Shown piece by piece: positions 24,082-32,252 of a stretch of DNA of 64,000 nucleotides; positions within the stretch are counted from its first letter, which is position 1; the number at the start of each line of letters is the position of its first letter. Origin of the DNA: Amarobacter sp964507025. Lineage in GTDB: Bacteria; Chloroflexota; Dehalococcoidia; Tepidiformales; Tepidiformaceae. The stretch spans positions 124,001 through 188,000 of the forward strand of contig CAZDOK010000002.1 in assembly GCA_964507025.1 (NCBI GenBank). Direction: 5' to 3'. Position numbers and translations under genes: made by a program. The notes beneath the pieces are model-generated. The model ran no database searches, was not told the DNA's origin, and was given only the letters and a program-made list of their open reading frames with translations.

Positions 24082-26057
24082 CAGGCCACCCCCCGCGCGC
24101 GCAGGGCCGCCACGAGCCCGTAGGCGAAGTCGTTGAGGGACTGCCGGCCCTGCTCAGGGTCGCGGGCGTAGATGACCACGTCTCCGGTCGTGACGGTCAC
24201 GCCGCCTTGGCGCGGGATCCGCGACAGAAGCTGTCGCGTCTCGCCGGCCGGCAGCACGTCAGCACCGCGCGGAAGGTGGACCAGCTCTGGCCCTTCCTCA
24301 CCGACGAGGGCGAGGCCACCGCGGAAGTCGCGCACGCCGCGCGCCAGCTGGATGAGCGGGAAGCCCCAGGAGAAGCCGGGGATGCTGCCCGGGCCGGGCG
24401 GGTCGAAGCCGGGAACCTCGATGCGAACGTTATCGTGCAACCAGCGCAGGGCGCGGTTGACCGCCTCGCGGAAGGCGTCGATCAGGGCCTGGGCGATGTC
24501 GCCCACGTTTTCCGCGATGCCCTTGATCCCGGAGACGATGCCGTCCTTCAGCGCCGTTCCGAGGCCCTTCGCCGCGTCGAGCATGAGCGGCACGAGACCG
24601 GCGAGGAGGCCGATGGCGTTGCGCGCCGTCCCTTCGAGCCCGTTCCAGATGGCGCCGAAGATCTCCTTCACGCCCTGCCAGGCGCGGTCCCAGTCGCCCG
24701 TGAAGACACCCATGAAGACGTCGACCACGCCCTTGATGACACCAAGCACGGTCTCGATCTGGAGCCGTATCTGATCCCAGGCGGTCTGGACCAGCAGCTT
24801 CAGGGCTTCGAGCGCGGGACGGATGACGTCCTCGATCTCGTGCCAATGCTCGCGCACGAAGCCGACCGCGACTGTCACCGCCTCGCTGACGGCCGTCGCG
24901 ATCGCCGCGACAGCCGGGACGAACGTGCCAGTGATCCAACCGGCGAGCGCCTCGAACGCGGCCTTCACCGCGTCGGTGGCCGCCTGCAGCGGCGGATACT
25001 TCTTCTCCAGGTCGTCCCAATGCTTCACCAGCAGGAAGATGCCGGCGCCAAGCGCGGCAACGACGAGGCCAATTGCGACCACCGGCGCAGCCGCTGCAAT
25101 CGTGGCCACGGCTGCAGCGCCCGCCGAAACGGCCCAGGCGGTGAAGGCCACAACGAGCACCGTCCCGATCGCCACGCCCGCGGCCTGGAGCGCGTCCTGG
25201 TTGCCCACGAACCACTCGCCGAGCGTCTGCAGCGGCGGCAACAGGTTGTCGCGGACGAAGCCGCCCACCTGCTCGACCGCCGGACCGAGGTTCGCCGAGA
25301 TCCAGGTGGCGGCCGCCTCGATGGCGGGGACAACCTGCTCGGCGAGGACCACGCCGACCGCGGTCATGACGGGAAGGAGGGCGGCGCCCAGCGTCTCTTT
25401 CGCCTCACCGAGCCGGATCTGGAGCTGCTCGAACTGGCCCGCGGTGGAGCGGGCGTACGCCTCGGCCTGGCCACCGAACTTCGCCTGCACGGCCGCGAGC
25501 GCATCCGCTTCCGAGGCGTTGTCGCCGAGCGTGATCCCCAGCTTCTTGAAGACTTCAATGTTCTCGGTGTTGAGCTTGCCCAGCATCTTCGTCGCCGTGC
25601 CGAGCGGGATGTTGGCGCCGCGGGCGAGGTCCATCGCCGCCTTCTGCCGGCGGAGCGCTTCGTCCGCGTCGCCGGTAGCGGCCGCCAAGAACTGGAACGA
25701 GTCGCGCACCTCATCGTCGCTGAAGGCCAGCTTCTGGCCGGCGCCGATCGCCTCGTTCACCTTCGCGATCGTCTCGTCGTAGTTCCCACCCAGGTTGCGG
25801 ACCGCCTGCTCGAGCCGGGCCGTCGCCTGCTCGTCCTCCGCCGCGGCCCTCGCGGCGTCCATCAGGAAGCCGGGCGCCTTCAGCAGCCCCTGGCCGACGA
25901 CGAAGCCGGCCGCGACCGAGGCGGCCTTCGAGAAGGCGCCGTCCAGCCCTTTGACCTTCGCCTCCAGCCCGCTTGCACTCTGGCCAAGCTGCTGCATGGC
26001 GTCCTGCGCCGGCTTGGGGTTCCCGAGGAAGACGATCTCCAGCTTCCGTTCAGCCAT
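24081..26057 (-). CDS. Tail tape measure protein
   Basis: The 658-aa protein is long and helical. It has an N-terminal coiled coil, a central hydrophobic stretch (ATIAAAAPVVAIGLVVAALG) typical of tape measures, repeated amphipathic W-containing helices (GDWDRAWQGVKEIFGAIW) and a glycine-rich C terminus (ALVGEEGPELVHLPRGADV), a motif seen in many tape measure tails. It sets tail length and may be ejected to form a channel. A length of 658 aa predicts a short to medium tail, roughly 100 nm by the usual 0.15 nm per residue rule. Confidence 0.93.
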   Translation of the reverse strand: MAERKLEIVFLGNPKPAQDAMQQLGQSASGLEAKVKGLDGAFSKAASVAAGFVVGQGLLKAPGFLMDAARAAAEDEQATARLEQAVRNLGGNYDETIAKVNEAIGAGQKLAFSDDEVRDSFQFLAAATGDADEALRRQKAAMDLARGANIPLGTATKMLGKLNTENIEVFKKLGITLGDNASEADALAAVQAKFGGQAEAYARSTAGQFEQLQIRLGEAKETLGAALLPVMTAVGVVLAEQVVPAIEAAATWISANLGPAVEQVGGFVRDNLLPPLQTLGEWFVGNQDALQAAGVAIGTVLVVAFTAWAVSAGAAAVATIAAAAPVVAIGLVVAALGAGIFLLVKHWDDLEKKYPPLQAATDAVKAAFEALAGWITGTFVPAVAAIATAVSEAVTVAVGFVREHWHEIEDVIRPALEALKLLVQTAWDQIRLQIETVLGVIKGVVDVFMGVFTGDWDRAWQGVKEIFGAIWNGLEGTARNAIGLLAGLVPLMLDAAKGLGTALKDGIVSGIKGIAENVGDIAQALIDAFREAVNRALRWLHDNVRIEVPGFDPPGPGSIPGFSWGFPLIQLARGVRDFRGGLALVGEEGPELVHLPRGADVLPAGETRQLLSRIPRQGGVTVTTGDVVIYARDPEQGRQSLNDFAYGLVAALRARGVA

Positions 26058-26197
26058 GGCCCTTCTTCAGCGCTTTCGCGTACTCCTCCAGGTAGCGCCG
26101 CATCACGAGGAACTCGTCCAGGTGCAGCGCCCAGAACTCGGCCGGCGTCAGGCCGAAGACGTGGCAGAACTCGGGGAGGGCTCCGAGCCACCGCCGG
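26050..26197 (-). CDS. Frameshifted extension (GT part) of the tail assembly chaperone
   Basis: In the -1 frame relative to the G gene, an open segment reads LPEFCHVFGLTPAEFWALHL and on through RRYLEEYAKALKK to a stop at 26050-26052, overlapping the tape measure start. The -1 frame is open from a TAA at about 26290, so the slip must fall between about 26290 and 26148. I see no canonical XXXYYYZ site; GGTCCCC is the best weak candidate. The upstream limit given here is only approximate. Confidence 0.7.
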
Positions 26198-26429
26198 CGC
26201 CGGCCGCGATGGGGACCAGGCTGGCCAACTCGCTCACCTTCACGCGGCGCGCGTCCTCCAGCGTCAGGGCCGGGTCCTCGCGACGCTTAACCAGCCAGAC
26301 GAAGGCGCGGACGGCCTTCAGGGTCGGCTTCCAGCCGTCCGTGAGGGTGAGCGGGTCGATCCCGGTTGCCTCGGCGAAGTCCTCCAGCTCGCCCAGGTCC
26401 AGCTCGTTGATGTCGAAGACGAACGCCAT
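26148..26429 (-). CDS. Tail assembly chaperone (G-like)
   Basis: The 93-aa protein starts at the ATG at 26429 with AAGGAGG upstream (MAFVFDINELDLGELEDFAE). The acidic N terminus, WKPTLKAVRAFVWLVKRRED motif and location between tail tube and tape measure genes are those of phage G-type chaperones, which coat the tape measure during assembly. A -1 frameshift would fuse it to the downstream GT extension. Confidence 0.82.
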   Translation of the reverse strand: MAFVFDINELDLGELEDFAEATGIDPLTLTDGWKPTLKAVRAFVWLVKRREDPALTLEDARRVKVSELASLVPIAAGAGGGSEPSPSSATSSA

Positions 26430-26439
26430 CGCTTCCTCC

Positions 26440-26862
26440 TTACGCAGGCGCGGACTTGAAGATCTCGTCGAAGATGTCGGCCCACTCCTCGGACGCGGTC
26501 CTGAGCCGGCGGCGCACGGTCGGCCAGAGGAAGTAGCCCCCGCGGCCGCGGTGCGGTGGGAACTGGCGGGTGCGCGGACGCCGCCCGCCGCCGAACTCCT
26601 GCCCGTAGAACTCGGGCACCCGCGCGCCACCGGCGGTCACCCGCGCCTCCCGCCCGGAGGCCTGCGGGCGGATCGACGCCTTGGACCGGGTCGAGACTGA
26701 CACGCCCGCTGCGCTCCTGGCCTCGTCGGCGGCGCCCTCCACGAGCCGCTTGTTGACCTGCTGGAGCTGACGTGCGAGCTCGGGATCCGCCGCGCGTAGC
26801 TCCCGCTGAAGCTCCTTGAGCCCGCGTACCTCGGCCGCCAGCATCCGGTCCTTGGTCACCAT
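26440..26862 (-). CDS. HK97 gp10-like tail completion/minor structural protein
   Basis: The 140-aa product starts at the ATG at 26862, close to the tail tube stop. It has an N-terminal helix (GLKELQRELRAADPELARQL), a basic middle (STRSKASIRPQASGREAR), and a C terminus with RGGYFLWPTVRRRL, the pattern of gp10-like proteins. These normally sit before the tail tube gene; here it lies after it, a small rearrangement of the common order. Confidence 0.65.
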   Translation of the reverse strand: MVTKDRMLAAEVRGLKELQRELRAADPELARQLQQVNKRLVEGAADEARSAAGVSVSTRSKASIRPQASGREARVTAGGARVPEFYGQEFGGGRRPRTRQFPPHRGRGGYFLWPTVRRRLRTASEEWADIFDEIFKSAPA

Positions 26863-26864
26863 CG

Positions 26865-27836
26865 CTAGGCCGCCGTGTCCGTCGTGCGCTGCTCGATCGT
26901 GATCACCGGGGTCACACCGTCGGCGAGCGCCTTGAATGGCCGCGGCTGCATGACGATCTCCGGACCGCCGACTTTCGGCGTCGAGCCGCGGTAGGCCACC
27001 TTCGGGATCGTGACCGTGAGCTTGAACGGCCCGCCGCCGGCGATGACGGTCGGCGACGTGAAAGTCAGCACGAGCTGCGCCTGCGTGCCGGCCACCCAGT
27101 CGGCGTAGGCGCCGAGGTCCTCGAACTCGCACTCCAGCTCGCCGTCGATGACCGCTTCGCCGTTGGCGAGCGGCTCGCGCTTCACATTGCCGAGGCCGCG
27201 TCGCTCCGTGGCGAGGGCGTTGGTGCCCTTCACGCTCGCCGACTTCACGAAGGTCGTGCTGCCCCCAATCGTGAGGGCGCCCTCCGTGAACACGAAAACC
27301 TCGGAGCTGGCCGGGTAGCTCGCCGCGGCGAGTGCGGTCGTCGTCGTGACCGTGGCGAAGTCGAACGTGAGTGCCAGTTTCAGCGCCTCGTCGAGCGCGC
27401 ACTTGAGCTGCCAGTCGACGACCTTCCCGCCCGAGTACGTGAACGGCCGGGCCGCACCAGAGACATCCGGCTTGCCGACCTGGACGGTGAGGGAGAGCCC
27501 CTTGAGCGCATCGGCGTCCGGCGTGATCACGGCGCTGCGCTCGGATCCAGCCACGAGGCTGTTTGCGTAACTGCCCAGGCAGTGCTTGAGGGCGAGGCCG
27601 AAGCCCTTCGTCTGGACGTCGAGCTCGACCTGCCCGCCGGCGGACTTGATGTAGCGCTTCTCGCGGTCCGCGCGGAGGAAGCGGCCGGTGCCCAGGCCGC
27701 GGCTCTCGATGACGCCGACGTCGGCATCGAGGCCTTCGCTGTTGAACTCGAGGAAGCGCGAGACGACGACCGGCGAGTTATACGAGGACTCGTCACCGAG
27801 GCCGAGCTGGGCGCCGAGACCGGAGGCGATGACCAT
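26865..27836 (-). CDS. Major tail tube protein
   Basis: The 323-aa protein starts MVIASGLGAQLGLGDESSYN, like many siphovirus tail tubes, and contains two repeated halves with long strand-rich stretches (DADVGVIESRGLGTGRFLRA; GELECEFEDLGAYADWVAG). It is encoded two genes before the tape measure. It should polymerise into the non-contractile tail tube. Confidence 0.8.
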   Translation of the reverse strand: MVIASGLGAQLGLGDESSYNSPVVVSRFLEFNSEGLDADVGVIESRGLGTGRFLRADREKRYIKSAGGQVELDVQTKGFGLALKHCLGSYANSLVAGSERSAVITPDADALKGLSLTVQVGKPDVSGAARPFTYSGGKVVDWQLKCALDEALKLALTFDFATVTTTTALAAASYPASSEVFVFTEGALTIGGSTTFVKSASVKGTNALATERRGLGNVKREPLANGEAVIDGELECEFEDLGAYADWVAGTQAQLVLTFTSPTVIAGGGPFKLTVTIPKVAYRGSTPKVGGPEIVMQPRPFKALADGVTPVITIEQRTTDTAA

Positions 27837-27839
27837 GGC

Positions 27840-28022
27840 TTAGTCCTCCTTCCCCTTCGCCTGCTTCGTCGCCGGGACCGCTTCCCAGTTGCCGTTCTGG
27901 GCGAGCAGGCGCGACGCCAGCTCGTCGTCGACGTCGATGGAGGCACCGCGCTTTACCGTCTCGGTGGTCGAGACCTCCGGGACGATGACCTCGTCGAATA
28001 ACCCTATGTAGCGCACCTGCAT
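27840..28022 (-). CDS. Small phage structural-region protein (60 aa)
   Basis: AGGAGG precedes the ATG at 28022. The protein (MQVRYIGLFDEVIVPEVSTT, then VDDELASRLLAQNGNW) matches a common type of short head-tail region protein with a beta start and a helix near Leu-Ala-Gln. The exact role is unknown. Confidence 0.6.
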   Translation of the reverse strand: MQVRYIGLFDEVIVPEVSTTETVKRGASIDVDDELASRLLAQNGNWEAVPATKQAKGKED

Positions 28023-28032
28023 GGCTTCCTCC

Positions 28033-28479
28033 TCAGCTCGGCAGCCGCTTCTCGACGGCGACCTGGAAGTCGATCCGGCAGACGCGACCCTCGGGGTTGG
28101 CGCCCTCGGTCACCTCCGGCCGGCGGATGGCGCTCACGCGGGCGACGTTGCCGACGGTCGGGTCTGCGCGCAGGAAGGCCTCGACCTCGGCGAAGAGGGC
28201 GAAGGCGCGCTCGCGGACCTCGCGGAAGACGGCCTCGTCGCTGCCGGGGCGGATGACCCAGACCATGACGTCGACGGTGTAGCGCTCTTCCCGGGCCAGC
28301 TTCCCGAGCGCCGACCACTCCTGTTCCCCGTCCACGTCTCCCAGCTGGATCGACTCCCGGGCGGCGTCCTTCGAGGTCAGCGGCGCGCTCACGACCCGGA
28401 CACCGACGAGTCCGGGACGGGCCAGCAGCCCATCGACGAGGGCGTTCTTGAAGGCGTGGACCGAGCTCGTCGTCGTCAT
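28033..28479 (-). CDS. Putative tail terminator protein
   Basis: The 148-aa protein has the alpha/beta pattern of phage tail terminators and minor tail proteins (FKNALVDGLLARPGLVGVRV, then EERYTVDVMVWVIRPG, and CRIDFQVAVEKRLPS at the end). Position between the connector and tail tube genes fits. Its ATG overlaps the connector stop (TGATG). Confidence 0.65.
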   Translation of the reverse strand: MTTTSSVHAFKNALVDGLLARPGLVGVRVVSAPLTSKDAARESIQLGDVDGEQEWSALGKLAREERYTVDVMVWVIRPGSDEAVFREVRERAFALFAEVEAFLRADPTVGNVARVSAIRRPEVTEGANPEGRVCRIDFQVAVEKRLPS

Positions 28480-29384
28480 CAGGCGACCACCGGGACGCGC
28501 TCCCGGTAGCGGTTGAGGACCTCGTCCACGAGCGGCAGGCCGAAGTAAGAGCCGTTGCGGCCGGCTGTAGCCAGCGAGAACGTCCCGAACTCGCCCGCCT
28601 GGCTCGTGGCGCGGTCGTCGAGCGGGCTCTTCACCAGCTGGTCCCGCAGCAGCCGTAGGCCGGCGAGGCGGATCTCGGCGGGCACCGGCTGGATGCCGTG
28701 CTCGTAGACGACCTCGACGTTGCGGCGGCCGACCGGGAAGGCGCCGAGCGTTTCGCGGTAGAGGAGGCCACGCGGGTAGACGATGACGTCCGCCAACTCG
28801 TCGGCCGAGAGCGCCGTCCAGGTGGCGCCGCTTCGGATGCGGATGCTTCGAACGGCAAGTGCGCGGTGGCTGCTGACGCGGACGGACTCCGAACCGTCGC
28901 CATCGAGGACCTCGCGGCCGTAGCGGGCGCCGAACGCCACGCCGCAGATCTCGGCGAACGCTTCGGCGATGCGGTCCCGGGCGGCGAGGATGTCAGCGTC
29001 CGGGTAGGCGGTGCTGTTCGCGAGCGCGCCGCCGTCGTAGGCGCGGGCCTCGGCGAGCGTGAAGACTACGTCTCCGACGATCCGGTGGGAGGTCGTGACG
29101 GACTGCTGAACACCAGCCTGGGTGAAGGCCCAGGTCGCCAGCCATTCGCCGACCTGCGTCGTCTTGTCGGGAGTGACGATGAAGCGCAACTTCCCGCTCC
29201 CGCCGCCGACGGCGATGGCTAGCGCGGGCGTGACCACTACGGTCCCCGCCGCATCGACGACGGTCACCTGCGGCCCGGGGCTCGGGTCAGGGTCCGTCGG
29301 CACGCCATCGACCGAGAGGACGACTTCGAGCACGCCCGCGGTGCCCCGGAGGATGTCGGCCGAGCCGACGCGGTCGAGCGTCAT
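28479..29384 (-). CDS. Head-tail connector (gp6-like adaptor) with extra N-terminal domain
   Basis: Starting at the ATG at 29384, which overlaps the previous stop (ATGA), the protein is 301 aa. Residues about 1-105 form an Ig-like beta domain (GVLEVVLSVDGVPTDPDPSP, then WLATWAFTQAGVQQSVTTSH). Residues about 110-301 resemble the helical gp6/gp15-type adaptor (DADILAARDRIAEAFAEICG, then IRLAGLRLLRDQLVKSPLDD). The added beta domain makes it longer than typical 100-200 aa adaptors. Confidence 0.65.
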   Translation of the reverse strand: MTLDRVGSADILRGTAGVLEVVLSVDGVPTDPDPSPGPQVTVVDAAGTVVVTPALAIAVGGGSGKLRFIVTPDKTTQVGEWLATWAFTQAGVQQSVTTSHRIVGDVVFTLAEARAYDGGALANSTAYPDADILAARDRIAEAFAEICGVAFGARYGREVLDGDGSESVRVSSHRALAVRSIRIRSGATWTALSADELADVIVYPRGLLYRETLGAFPVGRRNVEVVYEHGIQPVPAEIRLAGLRLLRDQLVKSPLDDRATSQAGEFGTFSLATAGRNGSYFGLPLVDEVLNRYRERVPVVA

Positions 29385-29743
29385 TTGCTCACCCCCGTCA
29401 GCGCGAACGTGAACGACGGCGTGGTGCCGGTAATGGTCGCGACGTAGCGGCACTCCCTGCCGAGGCCGGCGAAGCGCTTCCGCTCGGAGGCAACGCTGGT
29501 CTTGGCGGCGAAGCTGCCGACTGACGCGGGTGTGTCTGCGGCGCCCTCTCGCGTCTCGATCGAGACGGTCATAGAGGGCGTGGTGCCGCCTGCAGCCGTG
29601 ACGTCGAGGAAGAGGTCCAGCGTGTTGACCTCTTCCGTGTTGAACCAGGCGCCCTGGACCGTCGCCGTCTCCGGCGCGGACGGGTGCAGGGCCAGGGATT
29701 CGCCGCGCACGAAGCGGCCGCGGGCGTCCGAGTAGCGCGCCAT
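29381..29743 (-). CDS. Hypothetical beta-rich structural protein (120 aa)
   Basis: GAGGAGG precedes the ATG at 29743. The protein is strand-rich with threonines (NTLDLFLDVTAAGGTTPSMT) and ends ITGTTPSFTFALTGVSK. Position between the capsid and connector genes suggests a head decoration or fibre-like protein. No family was recognised. Confidence 0.6.
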   Translation of the reverse strand: MARYSDARGRFVRGESLALHPSAPETATVQGAWFNTEEVNTLDLFLDVTAAGGTTPSMTVSIETREGAADTPASVGSFAAKTSVASERKRFAGLGRECRYVATITGTTPSFTFALTGVSK

Positions 29744-29985
29744 CAGCTCGCCTCCTCGTCGGGCGTGGCCTTTGCCCGCCTCGGCTTCGTCGGCAGCCTG
29801 TCGGTAACCCCTGGCGTTTCGAGGACAAACCCGCGCTCCTCGAAGCCGTCTACGTCCTCGGTCATGACCTGCACGGTCCGCCCGTCTGGCGCGACCATCA
29901 CGACGCGCTCGGGCTGCGGGTCGGGCGGCCTGTGTCCGTGGTCGCCAAAGGCGACGAAATCCTTGTTTCCGGTGACGTCGCTCAT
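29743..29985 (-). CDS. Hypothetical head-region protein (80 aa)
   Basis: It starts just downstream of the capsid gene and is coupled to the next gene by TGATG. It contains VVMVAPDGRTVQVMTEDVDG, then a basic tail. No function can be assigned. Confidence 0.5.
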   Translation of the reverse strand: MSDVTGNKDFVAFGDHGHRPPDPQPERVVMVAPDGRTVQVMTEDVDGFEERGFVLETPGVTDRLPTKPRRAKATPDEEAS

Positions 29986-29987
29986 GG

Positions 29988-31304
29988 CTAGAACCCCGTG
30001 ATGGTGCAGAAGGCCGCCGGGCGCGGGACGGCGAAGCCGGCGCGCATGCTGGCAAGGAGGGCAACGATGCCGCGGATGAACCAGTCGCTGTGCGCGTCGG
30101 TCATCGACATCGAGACGCCCTCGCGAATCCAGAGGCTGGCGCCGCGACGGTAGGCGCCGGCCAGCGGCGTCCCATCCGTGAAGGCAACGTTGGAGACCAT
30201 CGGCACACCCCAGACCTGGTCGCCGCCGGCCTGGCTCGGCGGGCCGAAGAGGTAGGCGCCGTTGGCGTCCTTCTCCAGGCGGAGGTCCTGGGCGTCGTTC
30301 GGGTGGAGGCCGAGGGAGTCCGGCTGGAGGTTGGCGATCCGGATCAACGTGAACGCCTTGTGCACCGCGTCTGGTCGGCTGTCGGTGCCCTTCGCCTGGG
30401 TGCTGATCCCGGAGGTGTTGTAAATACCGCGGAGGTTGGGAGCGGTGCCGTTGCCGCTGAGGAGCTGGCCGTCGAGCCGCTCCAGGACGCCCTCCACCAG
30501 CTCGCTCTCGATGATGGCGCGCACCTGGCCGGCGTCGGCGATGGCCCGCTTGGTCGCGGGGATGAAGTGCTTGATCTCCTGGACCAGCACCTGGCGGACG
30601 GCGAAGGCGACGCCGCTCTCGGGGGCGGCGCCGTCGGCGGAGCTGGTTGCCTCGGCAACTTCGGCGGCATTGTTCGTGCGAGACGTCTGCTCGACGTACT
30701 CGATCATGTCGCTGTCGGTGTCGCCGACATTGACGAGGCCCGCGACCACGCGCGGCCGGCGGAGCAGTTCCAGGAGCTCGGTCTGGCGGTCGGCGAGGAT
30801 GAAGGCACCGGCCTGGGTGTCCGCCAGACCGGTGATGAGCGTCTTGAACTCGGTCCGCTCAAGGACCTTCACCGGGGACGTCGCGACGCGGGCATCGCTC
30901 ATTTCGAGGATGCCGCTGCCCTTCAGCTGCTTGTAGCCCTCGGAGGCGAGCAGGCGGTCAGCGGCGCGGCCACGACCGCCGAAGTTGAGAGCGGACCCCT
31001 CCGTGCGTTCGGGATCGCCGGCAAGCGGCCGCTTCGGTTCACCCACCGGAGCCTTGCCGCTGATGCCCTCGATTTCCAGGAGGCGGTTGAGCTTCGCCTC
31101 GATCTGGGCAGCTTCGTCGGCGAGGACGGAGTAGCCCTTGTAGGCCGTATCCACCTTCTCGAAGTGCTCGCCCTCCGTCGGGTCAACGCCGGCGGCGATC
31201 ATGCCGTCCTTGAGCTTCTCCGCATCGGCGAAGGCCACCGCGGCCTTCGCATTCGTGTCGCGCAGGGCCTTGCGCAGGTTGTCGATCGAGATAGTCATGC
31301 TCAT
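29988..31304 (-). CDS. Major capsid protein, HK97 fold
   Basis: The 438-aa protein starts with a helical delta/scaffold domain (about 1-110, coiled coil VDTAYKGYSVLADEAAQIEA) that the protease removes. The HK97-fold core follows (EVAEATSSADGAAPESGVAF, the VRQVLVQEIKHFIPATKRAI spine helix, the SELVEGVLERLDGQLLSGNG block). AGGAGG precedes the ATG. It follows the prohead protease gene as in HK97-type phages. Confidence 0.93.
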   Translation of the reverse strand: MSMTISIDNLRKALRDTNAKAAVAFADAEKLKDGMIAAGVDPTEGEHFEKVDTAYKGYSVLADEAAQIEAKLNRLLEIEGISGKAPVGEPKRPLAGDPERTEGSALNFGGRGRAADRLLASEGYKQLKGSGILEMSDARVATSPVKVLERTEFKTLITGLADTQAGAFILADRQTELLELLRRPRVVAGLVNVGDTDSDMIEYVEQTSRTNNAAEVAEATSSADGAAPESGVAFAVRQVLVQEIKHFIPATKRAIADAGQVRAIIESELVEGVLERLDGQLLSGNGTAPNLRGIYNTSGISTQAKGTDSRPDAVHKAFTLIRIANLQPDSLGLHPNDAQDLRLEKDANGAYLFGPPSQAGGDQVWGVPMVSNVAFTDGTPLAGAYRRGASLWIREGVSMSMTDAHSDWFIRGIVALLASMRAGFAVPRPAAFCTITGF

Positions 31305-31313
31305 GGCTGCCTC

Positions 31314-32060
31314 CTACCGTTCGGCGCCGTTGGCGACGGCGAGGGTTTGGATTTCGCCGGCCAGGTCGTGGATGTCGTTGAGCCGCCCGAGGTCGGCGTT
31401 GGCGTTGCGGGCGCCGGCCTTGAGGGCAGCGTCCCAGCGGGCGCGGAGGTGCGCGGGAGACTTCGTGTTGAGGGCGCTTGTGATGGCGGCCGGGTCGAGC
31501 GCCGCGGGCGCCGCTTCCGGCCGGTGCGACTTCGCGGCGATGAGTTCGGTGTCGGGGTGGCGGCCGATGAGCACGGGGCCGACCTCGAACAGCTCCAGCC
31601 GTTTCAGATGGCGGATGTACTGGCCGTTCTGTGCCTTCTCGTCGCTCCACTCCTTCGCTTCGAAGGCGAAGGAGAACTCCCGCACGACGGGGGGCGTGGC
31701 GGTCATGCCGGTGTGGATGGAGCGGGCGTACTGGCCGCTGATGCCGTCGTCGTCGAGGAAGAGCCGCGCCTTGATGCGCAGGCCCTTGGAGTCCTCGACC
31801 GCCTGGAGCGCTTGCCCAACCGGCGGGATCGTCCAGACGTGCGACCAAACGATGGGCGGGAGGCCCTTTTCCTGGAGCGTCTGGGTGAATGCGCCGGGCT
31901 CGATGACGTCCGAGTCGCCGAAGAAGTCGGGCCGGTCGGGCGTGCCGAAGATGGCGACGTATGCCTCGAACGTGCCGGAGGGCTCGCCTTCGCCTAGCAG
32001 CTTGAACTCAGCCGGGCAGCGCGCGACGCCGTGAAGGTTGGACTTCCACTCGATCCGCAA
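31314..32060 (-). CDS. Prohead protease, HK97 (U35) family
   Basis: It cleaves the capsid delta domain during head maturation. Conserved blocks are GTFEAYVAIFGTPDRPDFFG, PPIVWSHVWTIPPVGQALQA (catalytic His region) and REFSFAFEAKEWSDEKA with LFEVGPVLIG (Ser region). The C-terminal 80 residues are a helical tail. No ATG lies near the conserved start; a TTG at 32060 with AAGGGG upstream is the best choice (248 aa). An upstream ATG at 32168 would pass through a terminator-like hairpin, so I reject it. Confidence 0.85.
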   Translation of the reverse strand: MRIEWKSNLHGVARCPAEFKLLGEGEPSGTFEAYVAIFGTPDRPDFFGDSDVIEPGAFTQTLQEKGLPPIVWSHVWTIPPVGQALQAVEDSKGLRIKARLFLDDDGISGQYARSIHTGMTATPPVVREFSFAFEAKEWSDEKAQNGQYIRHLKRLELFEVGPVLIGRHPDTELIAAKSHRPEAAPAALDPAAITSALNTKSPAHLRARWDAALKAGARNANADLGRLNDIHDLAGEIQTLAVANGAER

Positions 32061-32081
32061 CCGGCTGCCCCTTCCCCGGCC

Positions 32082-32114
32082 AAACAAAACGGGCCGAAGC
32101 GATCGCTCCGGCCC
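32082..32114 (-). terminator. Strong hairpin plus T-rich tract on the minus strand, before the protease gene
   Basis: GGGCCG-AGCGATCGCT-CGGCCC (32091-32114) folds into a near-perfect stem; read on the minus strand it is followed by GTTTTGTTT. This has the form of an intrinsic terminator facing late-operon transcription, in the gap created by the inserted XRE-ImmA/MazF cassette. It would stop transcripts coming from the portal side unless antiterminated. Confidence 0.65.
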
Positions 32115-32210
32115 GCGGGGGGCTCCGGCGTGGGCGCGCGTGGCGCTCGATGCTCTCAGCCCTAACACGCTCAGGGCCAGAGGCGCAACGCGGGTCCGCG
32201 TGGTAACCTT

Positions 32211-32249
32211 GGTTGACGATCGCGCGTTTCTAGGCGTAGGTTGTCAACC
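32211..32249 (+). promoter_or_regulatory. Promoter and operator region of the XRE-ImmA/MazF cassette
   Basis: TTGACG at 32213-32218 could be a -35, with TAGGTT at 32237-32242 as a weak -10 (18-bp spacer). GGTTG-T-CAACC at 32239-32249 is a perfect palindrome over the -10, and a GGTTGAC half-site overlaps the -35. The first ATG at 32253 would then be nearly leaderless. The arrangement suggests autoregulation by the encoded XRE protein. Confidence 0.5.
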
Positions 32250-32252
32250 GCT

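Noticed and set aside
23913..26459. An 848-residue plus-strand open frame antisense to the tape measure and Dit genes
   Set aside because: It is rich in Arg/Ala and lacks any domain; it is an effect of high GC content on the reverse strand of a clear tape measure gene.
30090..31997. A 635-residue plus-strand frame opposite capsid and protease
   Set aside because: It is a GC-driven antisense frame with no ribosome-binding site or domain; capsid and protease are clear on the minus strand.
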